Source: Flavobacterium quisquiliarum (GTDB taxonomy: Bacteria; Bacteroidota; Bacteroidia; Flavobacteriales; Flavobacteriaceae). Taken from it: 64,000 nucleotides of DNA. Position 1 is the first letter of the stretch. The number at the start of each line of letters is the position of its first letter. Location of the stretch: assembly GCF_019308285.1 (NCBI RefSeq), contig NZ_WWEM01000033.1, positions 186,001-250,000 on the forward strand. The letters run 5' to 3'. Both the position numbers and the translations under genes were made by a program. Positions 1 through 7,930 of the stretch are shown in pieces. A model generated the notes under the pieces. That model saw nothing but the letters and a program-made list of their open reading frames with translations. It was not told the DNA's origin and ran no database searches.

Positions 1-1073
1 GGCTCTATTTAGGCGCTTTTGTTTTCGCATTTGGCTTTCTTAATAAATACAACATTTTGTTTTTGTTGCTGGGATTAATTCCTGCTATTTTACTTTCGAA
101 CCAAAGAAAAATAGTAACAAAAAAAGAGCTTTATTTTGCTTTGATTATGGGCTTTCTTTTCATAATTCCGAATCTTTTATGGCAATACAGAAATCATTTC
201 CCGATTGTGCATCATATGAAAGAACTGGCAGAAACACAATTGGTCAATGTAGAACGAGTTGGATTTTTAAAAGAACAGGTTTTATTTTTTATTGGAAGTT
301 TTTTCGTCATACTGGCTTCTTTATATGCATTACTATTTTACAAACCATTTGAGAAATACAGGCTGTTCTTTGGTTCGCTCATTTTTACTTTAGTTATCTT
401 TTTATACTTCAAGGCAAAAGCGTATTATGCAATTGGTTTATATCCAATATATATTGCTTTTGGATCTGTTTTTCTTTCAGACATTTTACAAAACGGATGG
501 AAACGCTTTTTAAAACCTGTATTTATTGCGCTTCCATTATTATTGTTTATACCAATGTATTTCATGGCTTTTCCTAACAGAAGTCCAAAACAATTGGTTG
601 CCGAAAAAATAGAAACCCATCGTTGGGAAGATGGAAAAGAACACGACTTAGCACAAGATTTTGCAGATATGCTGGGCTGGAAAGAACTTGCCCGAAAAAC
701 AGATTCTATTTATGCTTTGTTTCCGAAGACAGAAAACACTTTGGTACTTTGCGACAATTACGGTCAGGCCGGAGCCATAAATTATTACAGCAAAAAAGGA
801 ATTAAAGCCGTTTCTCTCAATGCCGATTACGTGAATTGGTTTGATTTGAATGTGTACTACAAAAACTTAATTCGCATTAAAACTTTTGAAGAGAACAGTG
901 ACGAATTTAAAACAACAAGTCCGTTTTTTGAAAAGGCTTTTACAGGTGGTCAGATTACCAATAAATATGCGAGAGAATACGGAACGACTATTTTTGTTTT
1001 TGCAAATGCTAAAATCAATATCAACAAAAGATTAGAGCAGGAAATTGCCAAAGAAAAAAATTATAAGGATTAA
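1..1073 (+). CDS. GT39-type membrane glycosyltransferase, C-terminal part (5' end outside window)
   Basis: The reading frame is open from base 3, so the gene starts before the window; 356 codons are visible. The visible part has several hydrophobic membrane segments (roughly residues 10-35, 45-70, 90-120, 125-165, 175-195), then a soluble tail of about 150 residues. The motif WQYRN followed by FPIVHH and then KELAET after the second segment is typical of the dolichyl-phosphate-mannose-protein mannosyltransferase/ArnT-like family 39, which moves sugars from lipid carriers at the inner membrane. The catalytic DE pair of the N-terminal loop lies outside the window, so substrate and activity cannot be judged. 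The TTG at 57 is only an apparent start. It ends 5 bases before the DUF4269 gene, so the two are probably cotranscribed. Confidence 0.75.
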   Translation, partial: LYLGAFVFAFGFLNKYNILFLLLGLIPAILLSNQRKIVTKKELYFALIMGFLFIIPNLLWQYRNHFPIVHHMKELAETQLVNVERVGFLKEQVLFFIGSFFVILASLYALLFYKPFEKYRLFFGSLIFTLVIFLYFKAKAYYAIGLYPIYIAFGSVFLSDILQNGWKRFLKPVFIALPLLLFIPMYFMAFPNRSPKQLVAEKIETHRWEDGKEHDLAQDFADMLGWKELARKTDSIYALFPKTENTLVLCDNYGQAGAINYYSKKGIKAVSLNADYVNWFDLNVYYKNLIRIKTFEENSDEFKTTSPFFEKAFTGGQITNKYAREYGTTIFVFANAKININKRLEQEIAKEKNYKD

Positions 1074-1078
1074 CAAAA

Positions 1079-1603
1079 ATGACCGATTTCAAGAATATAG
1101 CGTATTTAAAAACAGGAAATCAAAAACAGCAATTAGCTTTTGAAGTTTTAACGAAACACAAAGTTCTAGAAAAATTGGTTGATTTTGATCCTCTTTTAGT
1201 CGGTACTATTCCAATAAACATCGATATCGAAAACAGTGATCTTGATATTGTTTGTTACTGGAAAAATAAACTGGATTTTATTGAGAGAATTAAACAGCTT
1301 TTTGAAAAAGAAACTCATTTTACAATCAGAGAATTTGTAATTGATGATAAAGAATCTGTCATTGCAAACTTCTTTATAGACGTTTTTGAAATAGAAATCT
1401 TTGGACAAAACATACCTACTGAACTTCAAAACGGCTATAAACACATGATTATTGAAGATAAAATCCTACATTCTAAAGATGAATCCTTCCGACTAGAAAT
1501 TATCAAACTAAAAGAAAAAGGCATCAAAACAGAACCTGCATTCGGCTTATTACTAGGCTTAAAGGGAAATATTTATCAGGAATTACTGGATTTTAAAATC
1601 TAA
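1079..1603 (+). CDS. DUF4269 family protein
   Basis: A 174-residue soluble protein with no signal peptide. It matches the DUF4269 family in length and in the block GTIPINIDIENSDLDIVCYW (around residues 42-61). That block resembles the G-x-D-x-D metal-binding stretch of nucleotidyltransferase folds, so a minimal nucleotidyltransferase activity is possible but not shown. The end (GLLLGLKGNIYQELLDF) is also typical of the family. It starts 5 bases after the upstream glycosyltransferase stop, which suggests translational coupling. The physiological role of the family is unknown. Confidence 0.75.
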   Translation: MTDFKNIAYLKTGNQKQQLAFEVLTKHKVLEKLVDFDPLLVGTIPINIDIENSDLDIVCYWKNKLDFIERIKQLFEKETHFTIREFVIDDKESVIANFFIDVFEIEIFGQNIPTELQNGYKHMIIEDKILHSKDESFRLEIIKLKEKGIKTEPAFGLLLGLKGNIYQELLDFKI

Positions 1604-1648
1604 AAAAAACAACACTTCTCAAGAAATATAAAAAATAAAGTACAAAAA

Positions 1649-1682
1649 TTGTTTGCATAACCGTATTTAGTGTGTATCTTTG
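1649..1682 (+). promoter_or_regulatory. Bacteroidota-type promoter of tRNA-fMet
   Basis: TATCTTTG at 1675-1682 fits the -7 consensus TAnnTTTG. A TTG lies at 1649-1651 (23-base spacer) and another at 1653-1655 (19-base spacer); either could be the -33 element. The tRNA begins 12 bases downstream. Confidence 0.7.
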
Positions 1683-1694
1683 CACCCGAAACAT

Positions 1695-1767
1695 CGCGGG
1701 ATAGAGCAGTAGGCAGCTCGTCGGGCTCATAACCCGAAGGTCACAGGTTCGAGTCCTGTTCCCGCTA
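1695..1767 (+). tRNA. tRNA-fMet (CAT), initiator
   Basis: Full cloverleaf: acceptor CGCGGGA pairs with TCCCGCT except C1 against T72, and the D stem is GAGC/GCTC. The anticodon stem TCGGG/CCCGA holds loop CTCATAA, and the T stem ACAGG/CCTGT holds loop TTCGAGT. The unpaired 1-72 position and the three G-C pairs next to the anticodon loop mark the initiator rather than the elongator. CCA is not encoded; the gene is followed by CAA. Confidence 0.95.
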
Positions 1768-1776
1768 CAACGATAA

Positions 1777-1805
1777 AAGCTTCAGAGAAATCTGGAGCTT
1801 TTTTT
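1777..1805 (+). terminator. Terminator of tRNA-fMet
   Basis: AAGCTTCAGA and TCTGGAGCTT pair over 10 bp (one G-T wobble) around a GAAA loop, followed by a T run. Almost the same hairpin follows tRNA-Glu at 4291. Confidence 0.85.
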
Positions 1806-1910
1806 GTTTTCTAACCTTTTGTTTAAAACTGAAAATTCGAAATAATTAAAAAATAAAAGTCCTTGAAAATATCATACGTTTAAACAGGCTTAATTGATTA
1901 AGAGTTTATT

Positions 1911-2111
1911 TTACTTCGATCTAATTGCTTTGATAAGTTTGGCATTACGTCTGTCTGCCCTCGAATTCTGAAGCGACAGAACTGCCCATATTGCTGCCGG
2001 AATCCATCCTATAAGTGTAATCTGCAAAATAAGACATAATAAGGCCGTCAAAATTTTTCCTCTCAGCAGAAAAGACAACGAAGGAAAAAATATAGCAATT
2101 AAAGTCATCAT
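1911..2111 (-). CDS. YqaE/Pmp3 family membrane peptide
   Basis: A 66-residue protein with two hydrophobic stretches (about residues 2-16 and 20-46) joined by a short RGK turn. The block LCLILQITLIGWIPAAIWAV with a basic tail matches the YqaE/Pmp3 (UPF0057) family of small inner-membrane proteolipids. In other organisms these are linked to membrane potential and stress, but no biochemical activity is established. Two ATGs open the frame (2111 and 2108). It is a lone gene on the minus strand between tRNA-fMet and an AT-rich gap. Confidence 0.85.
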   Translation of the reverse strand: MMTLIAIFFPSLSFLLRGKILTALLCLILQITLIGWIPAAIWAVLSLQNSRADRRNAKLIKAIRSK

Positions 2112-2920
2112 AAGTTTTAGTTTTTAAAATAATAGCAATTAACAGCCGAGTAAAAATTACCTTAAAACATTAGTCTTAAATAAAACTGTTTTGTTTCAAA
2201 AACAGCATTAAATAATTATTCAAAGTTTAGTCAGACTGGATTTTTCATCATTTTCTCCAGCGTAATAATGGCTGTATTATTCTTAAAAAAGTACACTTTA
2301 ATAGCATACACATGTTATACAAATATCTTCGTTTTATTACTTTTAAATAATACCAAAAAACTTTCACGTCATAAATTCCCTGACTTTAAAGCAAACCTCG
2401 TTTACCTATTTCAAATTGATTTTTCAAAAAGAATAAACTTTAAAAAATTATAAAACTGCTCAAAATTAAAGACAATTCCACTGTTTTTTACAACATAACT
2501 TCAAAAACAAGGGGATAAAATAGAACTTACAGGAATTAAACATAACAAATCAGACAGTATATTCCAAAACAGCTTATTTAGGGCAGTAAAAGCATTTTTA
2601 GCATTTTTTGATTTGTGAACAAATTCGCATCTTTATGTAATATACAATCGATAAACGGTTAAAAAAAACCGATGTAATGCGTTAAAATTAAATTCAACTT
2701 TGTTTTTTACAGCACATCATTTTTTTATTAATAAATCAGAACAAATTTTAAAAATTATCCATATAGAGAAAAAACTACGCTTCAATTTAATTTTTTATTT
2801 AAGTTTCAGTATCGACCAACCATCGATTCTGTTTGTGTTTTTCTGTGGAGGATAATTAAAATTTACTGAAAGCGGGTATCGACAAAGCCTTTTTTATTAT
2901 TTTTTTACATTATCTAGATT
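2112..2920. other. Long AT-rich intergenic region
   Basis: About 800 bases without a convincing gene. It holds the divergent control regions of the YqaE-like gene and the T9SS cargo gene, and the motif at 2647-2690. A 61-codon frame at 2268-2453 has no family resemblance and looks like chance. Confidence 0.6.
2647..2690 (+). promoter_or_regulatory. Motif shared with the gldK upstream region (copy A)
   Basis: It starts ATCGATAAACGGTT and continues to CGATGTAATGCGTTAAAA. Aligned without gaps to 18657-18700, 35 of 44 positions agree. It lies about 230 bases before the T9SS cargo gene, in the same orientation. It also contains a small hairpin, CGGTT/AACCG. Its function is unknown. Confidence 0.45.
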
Positions 2921-3757
2921 ATGAAAAAACTTTACTTATCCTATGCGCCTTTTTTTGCATTACAACTTTTCCTTTTATTATATCCTATGACTGCTCAATA
3001 TGCAGCCGTCCCTTCGGAACGTTCTTTCAAGGATTTAAAAACTTTATGCTTTCCTAGTTCAATTAATAAAGCTCAAATAGAAAGACATCGTGTCTGGCTT
3101 AATTTAACCAATGAAGACGGTATTTTCAAGCAACTTTTAATTGGTTATATAACGGGAGCTACCAATGGTTGGGATGTTAATTTTGACTCCTTATCAATGG
3201 ATGCTTATTTACCTGCAGATTTTTACAGCATTAACGAAAACAAAAAACTAGTCATTCAGGGACGCGCTCTGCCATTGAAGCAAACAGATATAATTACACT
3301 TGGATACAGATCATCAATTAGGGGAAATCTTAAAATATCGATTGATCGTGCTGATGGAGATTTAACCAATATGAATATATACATATTAGATAAGGAGACA
3401 GGTACAATCCATAATCTAAGAAACGGCGGCTATAACTTTTTTACACAGGAAGGAAGGTTCGATAATCGTTTTGAGATACGATATCAAGAAAACAAGAATT
3501 TAGGACTAGAGGAATCTGGCACTATAACACAAGAATTAACCGTGGTTTCAAGAAACAACATCATCAGCATAAACTCTCGTGACACTCTCTTAAAAGAGGT
3601 TTTTGTTTTTGACATCACTGGAAAATTACTTCACAACAGTCAAAAAATAGATGCATCCAACTTAGAAATCAACAACATTCAAGCTGAAGCTCAAATATTA
3701 CTCGTTAAAACAATATTAGAAAATGGAAAAACTATAACGAAAAAGGTCATTTTTTAA
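2921..3757 (+). CDS. Secreted protein with T9SS type A sorting domain
   Basis: A 278-residue protein. Residues 1-25 form a signal peptide (MKKLYLSYAPFF, then a hydrophobic core ending near TAQ). The middle (residues 45-190) resembles the repeated extracellular module of long flavobacterial surface proteins, with the pattern HRVWLNLTN, GYITGATNGWD, LVIQGRALP. The last 70 residues (ISINSRDTLLKEVFVFDITG to TKKVIF) form a type IX secretion sorting domain: a strand-rich fold with the VFDITGK motif and a short basic end. It should therefore pass the inner membrane by Sec and the outer membrane through the machinery built by gldK-N. It seems to be a minimal member with one module. It stands alone, with a strong terminator behind it. 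Confidence 0.8.
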   Translation: MKKLYLSYAPFFALQLFLLLYPMTAQYAAVPSERSFKDLKTLCFPSSINKAQIERHRVWLNLTNEDGIFKQLLIGYITGATNGWDVNFDSLSMDAYLPADFYSINENKKLVIQGRALPLKQTDIITLGYRSSIRGNLKISIDRADGDLTNMNIYILDKETGTIHNLRNGGYNFFTQEGRFDNRFEIRYQENKNLGLEESGTITQELTVVSRNNIISINSRDTLLKEVFVFDITGKLLHNSQKIDASNLEINNIQAEAQILLVKTILENGKTITKKVIF

Positions 3758-3783
3758 TCATACAGTCAAATACAAATAACATC

Positions 3784-3823
3784 AAAGCCTGCAGAAAAAT
3801 TCAAAATTCTGCAGGCTTTTTTT
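3784..3823 (+). terminator. Terminator after the T9SS cargo gene
   Basis: AAAGCCTGCAGAA and TTCTGCAGGCTTT form a perfect 13-bp stem with a 10-base loop and a T run after it, 27 bases past the stop. Confidence 0.9.
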
Positions 3824-4156
3824 ATAGTATTGGATTTTTGATTCTGTCATTTTTACTTCATTTTTATCAAAGATTTGAAAAAATTACAAATAAAATCGCT
3901 TACAAAGATTTCTATTGGAATTTTCGAAAAACAAAAGCAAAAGAATATTCTTTCAAAACCAATAATATTCTTTAAAATTTAAAATTTCAGAAAAAATTTT
4001 AATCTCAATAAAAATTCTCTTTCTCATTACCTAAACATTCAAGAAGCAATTACAAATCAAATAAATACATTCCAACTAACTATTTCCATTTGCGAATTGA
4101 CCGCTTTAAAAACGATATTTTAGAAATAGTAAAAGAATTTTTTTTTCAAAAGCCTA
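3824..4156. other. AT-rich gap before tRNA-Glu
   Basis: About 330 bases of very AT-rich sequence. No reading frame or repeat is supported here. Confidence 0.5.
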
Positions 4157-4186
4157 TTGTATAATTCAAAATTAGTTCTAATTTTG
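4157..4186 (+). promoter_or_regulatory. Bacteroidota-type promoter of tRNA-Glu
   Basis: TTG at 4157-4159, a 19-base spacer, and TAATTTTG at 4179-4186, with the tRNA starting 20 bases downstream. The sequence just after the -7 box (CACCCG) is the same as at tRNA-fMet. Confidence 0.75.
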
Positions 4187-4205
4187 CACCCGCAATAGCA
4201 AAGAA

Positions 4206-4277
4206 GGTCCGTTCGTCTATCGGTTAGGACGCCAGGTTTTCATCCTGGTAAGGGGGGTTCGATTCCCCCACGGACTA
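4206..4277 (+). tRNA. tRNA-Glu (TTC)
   Basis: The anticodon stem CCAGG/CCTGG encloses loop TTTTCAT, giving anticodon TTC. The T stem GGGGG/CCCCC holds TTCGATT, and the acceptor GGTCCGT pairs with ACGGACT (G1-T72 wobble). CCA is not encoded. Confidence 0.95.
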
Positions 4278-4290
4278 CTTAACAAAACAA

Positions 4291-4318
4291 AAGCTTCAGA
4301 GAAATCTGAAGCTTTTTT
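4291..4318 (+). terminator. Terminator of tRNA-Glu
   Basis: AAGCTTCAGA-GAAA-TCTGAAGCTT plus a T run: a perfect 10-bp stem, nearly the same as the hairpin after tRNA-fMet. Confidence 0.9.
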
Positions 4319-4334
4319 ATTTTCGAAACCCTAA

Positions 4335-4368
4335 AAAAAAGACCATCTATCTAGACGGTCTTTTTTCT
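4335..4368 (-). terminator. Terminator of the 4387-4692 gene
   Basis: The AAAAGACC/GGTCTTTT stem is extended by TCT/AGA with one mismatch. T runs on both sides allow use in both directions; it lies just past the minus-strand stop at 4387. Confidence 0.7.
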
Positions 4369-4386
4369 TCTTATTTTGAGAAAAAT

Positions 4387-4692
4387 TTATGCTCTAAATA
4401 AAGCATATTTATTGTAGTTGTACAACACTTTATCATAAGGAACAAAAAGCGAAACAATCTTCTCTGTTGATTCATCAAATTGGATTCCATTATATTTTCT
4501 AAACAAATAGATTTCTTTTAAGCAATTCGAAAGACTCTGATGAATCTCACTTGTAAAAGTTGGCACTTTTTTGTCGCCAACTAAAAGATCGATTTGGTAA
4601 TTTGAACTACTTTTTGACAAATTGTTCCCAATAATTCTAATAGTAAAAGTGGTCTTTTTTCCGTATTGCTCACCTTGATATTGCAGTGTCAT
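4387..4692 (-). CDS. Hypothetical protein, 101 residues
   Basis: A small soluble protein with no signal peptide, membrane segment or cysteine cluster. The composition is ordinary for a real gene, and it has its own ATG and a good terminator behind it. The N-terminal half reads as alternating polar/hydrophobic strands (TTFTIRIIGNNL, YQIDLLVGDKK); the C-terminal part is more mixed. I do not recognise the family. It stands alone between tRNA-Glu and a long gap, with no neighbours that suggest a pathway. Confidence 0.6.
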   Translation of the reverse strand: MTLQYQGEQYGKKTTFTIRIIGNNLSKSSSNYQIDLLVGDKKVPTFTSEIHQSLSNCLKEIYLFRKYNGIQFDESTEKIVSLFVPYDKVLYNYNKYALFRA

Positions 4693-5193
4693 AATTTCTG
4701 TTTATTAAAGTTAGTAATAGCGCGGTTTTTACAAACTTTGCTGTTTTGGATACTTGTATTAAAGTTATAAAATTTTAGACAAACATAAAAAATTCCTTTC
4801 TAAATTAAATGTTATTTTTTTAAAGAAGTGCTTCTGTCCAAAAACAAAAAAACCGTAACGAATTACGGTTTCAGCAATTAACTAAATATATTTAATCAAC
4901 TTTTTTAACGAGTGTAAAATTCATTCATAAGCACGATTAATTTTTGGTAAACATTGTAATTTATTTTTTGGTTTTGGTTAAAATAACAGCTTATATATAC
5001 TTGGCTTTTATTGCAAGATTTTAGCTCTTAATTTATTTTACGAATTTATATATTTCATAGATAATATTCGCATAATATCGATAAACTGTTAATAAATTTC
5101 TTATTAACAAGACTTATAGCACTTTACAAAAATCTAAATTCAGTATCTGTTTTTTAACTACATTTGACTAACTAATTCTAAACCCCTCATATT
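4693..5193. other. Intergenic region with an orphan minus-strand terminator
   Basis: About 500 bases without a supported gene. It contains the hairpin at 4841-4871, an ATCGATAAAC box at 5077-5086, and a hairpin GTTAATAA/TTATTAAC at 5088-5108, about 90 bases before the DUF1761 gene. Confidence 0.5.
4841..4871 (-). terminator. Orphan intrinsic terminator (minus strand)
   Basis: AAACCGTAA and TTACGGTTT form a perfect 9-bp stem with a 4-base loop. Read on the minus strand it is followed by a T run (A run at 4841-4852 on plus). No minus-strand gene ends here, which hints at a short untranslated or tiny-ORF transcript between 4872 and about 5190. Confidence 0.55.
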
Positions 5194-5682
5194 ATGAAAA
5201 TTAACTTCTTCGCATTGCTTATCTCTGCAATTGTTACACTTGTTGTCGGTTTTATCTGGTATAGTCCAAAAGTGTTCGGAACCATCTGGATGAAAGAAAA
5301 TAACCTGACACAAGAAGAACTTAGAAAAGGCAGCATGTTTAAAATTTTCGGATTAACGTACATTTTTTCGTTAATGATTACCATGACTTTAATGTCGCTT
5401 ACCATTCATCAATCTGGTGCCATCGGAATGGTTGGAGGCCCGCCGTTAATGGACAGTGCAAAACCTTCTTTTGCCGCTTTTATGGCCGATTATGGAATGG
5501 CATATAGAACTTTTAAACATGGTGCATTACATGGATTTATGTCTGGTTTATTTTTTGCGTTTCCGTTAATCGGAATTAATGGTTTGTTCGAAAGAAAATC
5601 TTGGAAATATATTTTTATTCATACTGGCTATTGGCTAATTACGCTTACTTTAATGGGCGGAATTGTCTGCGGTTTTGCCTAA
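5194..5682 (+). CDS. DUF1761 family membrane protein
   Basis: A 162-residue protein with four predicted membrane segments (about residues 5-25, 50-72, 108-128, 138-160). The opening INFFALLISAIVTLVVGFIW followed by YSPKVFG matches DUF1761, a family of small bacterial inner-membrane proteins of unknown role. Length and topology are normal for the family. It is monocistronic, with a clear terminator 20 bases after the stop. An ATCGATAAAC box lies about 110 bases upstream. Confidence 0.85.
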   Translation: MKINFFALLISAIVTLVVGFIWYSPKVFGTIWMKENNLTQEELRKGSMFKIFGLTYIFSLMITMTLMSLTIHQSGAIGMVGGPPLMDSAKPSFAAFMADYGMAYRTFKHGALHGFMSGLFFAFPLIGINGLFERKSWKYIFIHTGYWLITLTLMGGIVCGFA

Positions 5683-5701
5683 AAAAACAAAATATTAAAC
5701 C

Positions 5702-5736
5702 CCCGTTTGAAACCAAAAAATCAAACGGGTTTTTCT
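5702..5736 (+). terminator. Terminator of the DUF1761 gene
   Basis: CCCGTTTGA (5702-5710) pairs with TCAAACGGG (5721-5729), followed by a T run. Confidence 0.9.
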
Positions 5737-5804
5737 TAATAATAACTTAAAGAAAGTGAGTTATTCTAAATATTATCTAATTTTGACGAAATTAGTTCAC
5801 ACTC

Positions 5805-6950
5805 TTGAATACAACTTATTCTTTCCAGATTTACAAAAGCGCTTCATTACTGCCATTAGAATGGAATTCGCTTGCTGCTGAAAATATCTTTTTAACTCGT
5901 GAATATTTAGAAGTTCTGGAAAATTCTTCTCCAGTAAACATGACTTGCCATTTTATTGGACTCTTTGAAGAAGAAAGGCTCATTGGTATTGTTTTAACGC
6001 AATTTTTATTTGCAGAAAAACTGGAATCGTTTGGAGAGCGTGATAAATGTTTAAAAACTTCTGTTCGAAATTTTGCATTGAAGAATTTTGCTTCACATGT
6101 TTTATTCGTTGGCAACAACATGCTGACGGGACAAAACGCTTTTATTTTTGATAAAAATATCAAAGAAGCAAAAGCAATTAAAACCCTTCACAAAGCCGTA
6201 AATCAGCTTAAGAAAGACCTAAAAGAAAACGGAAAAAAAGTTCACATTACAAGCATAAAAGATTTTACTGCTGAAGAAATAAAACCACTGCAAGCCGAAT
6301 TTAAAAACAATTATACGTTTTCGACTCAGCCTAATATGGTTTTTGAAATCAGGGAAAACTGGAAAAACGAACAGGATTATATCGACGCTTTATCCAAAAA
6401 ATATAGAGATCAATATAAAAGAGCCCGAAAAAAATCAGAAGGAATTGTAAAACAGCAAATGTCATTAGCGGATATTAAGCAATATGAAGATGTTATTTAC
6501 GATTTGTATTTTCATGTCGCTAAGAATGCTCCGTTTAATACTTTTTTCCTCGCTCGAAATCATTTCAGCTTTTTCAAAGAAATCATGGGAGACAACTTTT
6601 TGTTGTATGGTTATTTCATTGACGAAAAACTAATTGGATTCAATACACTCATCAAAAATGGCGATACCATAGATACTTATTTCCTTGGCTATGACGAAAG
6701 TATTCAGCGCGAAAAAATGCTGTATCTAAACATGCTTTACGACATGATTTCCTATTCTATCAAAAAAGGATTCAAAGAAATTGTATTTGCCAGAACAGCA
6801 CTCGAAATCAAAAGTTCTGTCGGCGCAAAACCGGTAAAAATGTATGGTTTAATTACGCACAGCAACGCTTTAATAAACCATAATATTTCGAGGTTTTTCA
6901 ATTATCTGGAGCCTAAAACAGAATGGCAGGAACGCAATCCTTTTAAATAA
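5805..6950 (+). CDS. FemAB/GNAT-like acyltransferase
   Basis: A 381-residue soluble protein. Its C-terminal half (about residues 190-350) has the form of the peptidoglycan-bridge/BioF2-like acetyltransferases: DALSKKYRDQYKRARKKSE, then YDLYFHVAKNAPFNTFFLAR, LYGYFIDEKLIGFNTLIKNG and TYFLGYDES. These are GNAT-fold enzymes that move aminoacyl or acyl groups. The substrate cannot be told from sequence. The start used is a TTG at 5805, about 20 bases after a TAATTTTG box. No in-frame ATG occurs before residue 46, which would cut into the conserved N-terminal part. Downstream (6955-6990) is a simple CAATGACAATGACAATTGC stretch. Confidence 0.7.
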   Translation: MNTTYSFQIYKSASLLPLEWNSLAAENIFLTREYLEVLENSSPVNMTCHFIGLFEEERLIGIVLTQFLFAEKLESFGERDKCLKTSVRNFALKNFASHVLFVGNNMLTGQNAFIFDKNIKEAKAIKTLHKAVNQLKKDLKENGKKVHITSIKDFTAEEIKPLQAEFKNNYTFSTQPNMVFEIRENWKNEQDYIDALSKKYRDQYKRARKKSEGIVKQQMSLADIKQYEDVIYDLYFHVAKNAPFNTFFLARNHFSFFKEIMGDNFLLYGYFIDEKLIGFNTLIKNGDTIDTYFLGYDESIQREKMLYLNMLYDMISYSIKKGFKEIVFARTALEIKSSVGAKPVKMYGLITHSNALINHNISRFFNYLEPKTEWQERNPFK

Positions 6951-6998
6951 GAGATTCAATTGCAATGACAATGACAATTGCAATAAACGAATATTCAT

Positions 6999-7868
6999 TT
7001 AAGGAACCGCAATTTTCATCTGCTTATGCAAAATATGGATTTCCAAAGAAGTCTGTGCGCCACAATATTCTCCGTCAATTTGAAAGTTAACAGGATAATC
7101 GGTTTTTATTTCGGCTTTTTCTGTTGAAATAATGACAATATCATCTGAATCAATTGGCATATTTCCGGTAATAATTTTACCAATTAAAAGCAGATCAAGA
7201 CTTTTTAGAATTACCAATTCGAATTTGCCGTCATTCATTGCTCCGTTTGGATTTATAATTACCCCTGTTCCATATTTCTGCGAATTGGCAATTACAATCA
7301 TTCTTGCGGTATGTTCCACTGTTTTATTGTTTGCCGAAATAGTGGCTACAAAAGGATCTTCAGATTCTTTTAAAGTTGTAAAAGCCTGCAACGCATATCC
7401 CCAAAAACCTCTCACATCACTTTGTTCGTAATTTTTAACCAAGTTTGCATTCAATCCTAAGTCGCTTAAATGAATGCTTTTTTTACCGTTAATACATATC
7501 ATATCCATTTCGATATAATGATGCAGAAAGGCTATTTTGAGGTTTTCCTCGATTCCGTCGGGAAGATTCAAATCTACCGAAAGCCCGTTTGCAGAACCTG
7601 CTGGTAAAATACCAATTATGACATCCTGCTCTTCCATAGCTTCGGCAACCATTTTTATGGTTCCGTCACCGCCAGCGACAACAATTCGCTCTGGTTGATA
7701 TTGCTTGTATATAGATTGTATTTCTTTTGGGTCATTTTTTCCAGTGGTTTCATACACTTCCAGATCAAAATGATTGGTCGCTGCAAACTCTTCTACAGCT
7801 TCGATTAAGTCTGATTTATCAAGATCTCCCGATATCGGATTTACAACAAATAGTATATTCTTTTTCAA
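6999..7868 (-). CDS. Diacylglycerol kinase family lipid kinase (YegS/BmrU-like)
   Basis: A 289-residue cytosolic enzyme expected to phosphorylate diacylglycerol or a related lipid with ATP. The N-terminal DAGK catalytic domain opens ILFVVNPISG, has the nucleotide-binding GGDGT motif near residue 86, and then GILPAGSANGLSVDLNLP, the conserved phosphate loop. The C-terminal strand domain (residues 150-285) includes PNGAMNDGKFELVI and a closing FQIDGEY. All usual motifs are present and the length is normal. It is divergent from the APP1 phosphatase gene 62 bases away, which runs the opposite reaction, so shared control is likely. Confidence 0.9.
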   Translation of the reverse strand: MKKNILFVVNPISGDLDKSDLIEAVEEFAATNHFDLEVYETTGKNDPKEIQSIYKQYQPERIVVAGGDGTIKMVAEAMEEQDVIIGILPAGSANGLSVDLNLPDGIEENLKIAFLHHYIEMDMICINGKKSIHLSDLGLNANLVKNYEQSDVRGFWGYALQAFTTLKESEDPFVATISANNKTVEHTARMIVIANSQKYGTGVIINPNGAMNDGKFELVILKSLDLLLIGKIITGNMPIDSDDIVIISTEKAEIKTDYPVNFQIDGEYCGAQTSLEIHILHKQMKIAVP

Positions 7869-7930
7869 AATTTTATTTTTAAAACCAATTTAAATTAAGT
7901 AAATTACAGTTACCTAAATATACGTAATTA

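Noticed and set aside
2268..2453. 61-codon plus-strand frame
   Set aside because: No recognisable family, very AT-rich and Leu/Lys/Phe-heavy as expected by chance, and no clear promoter or partner.
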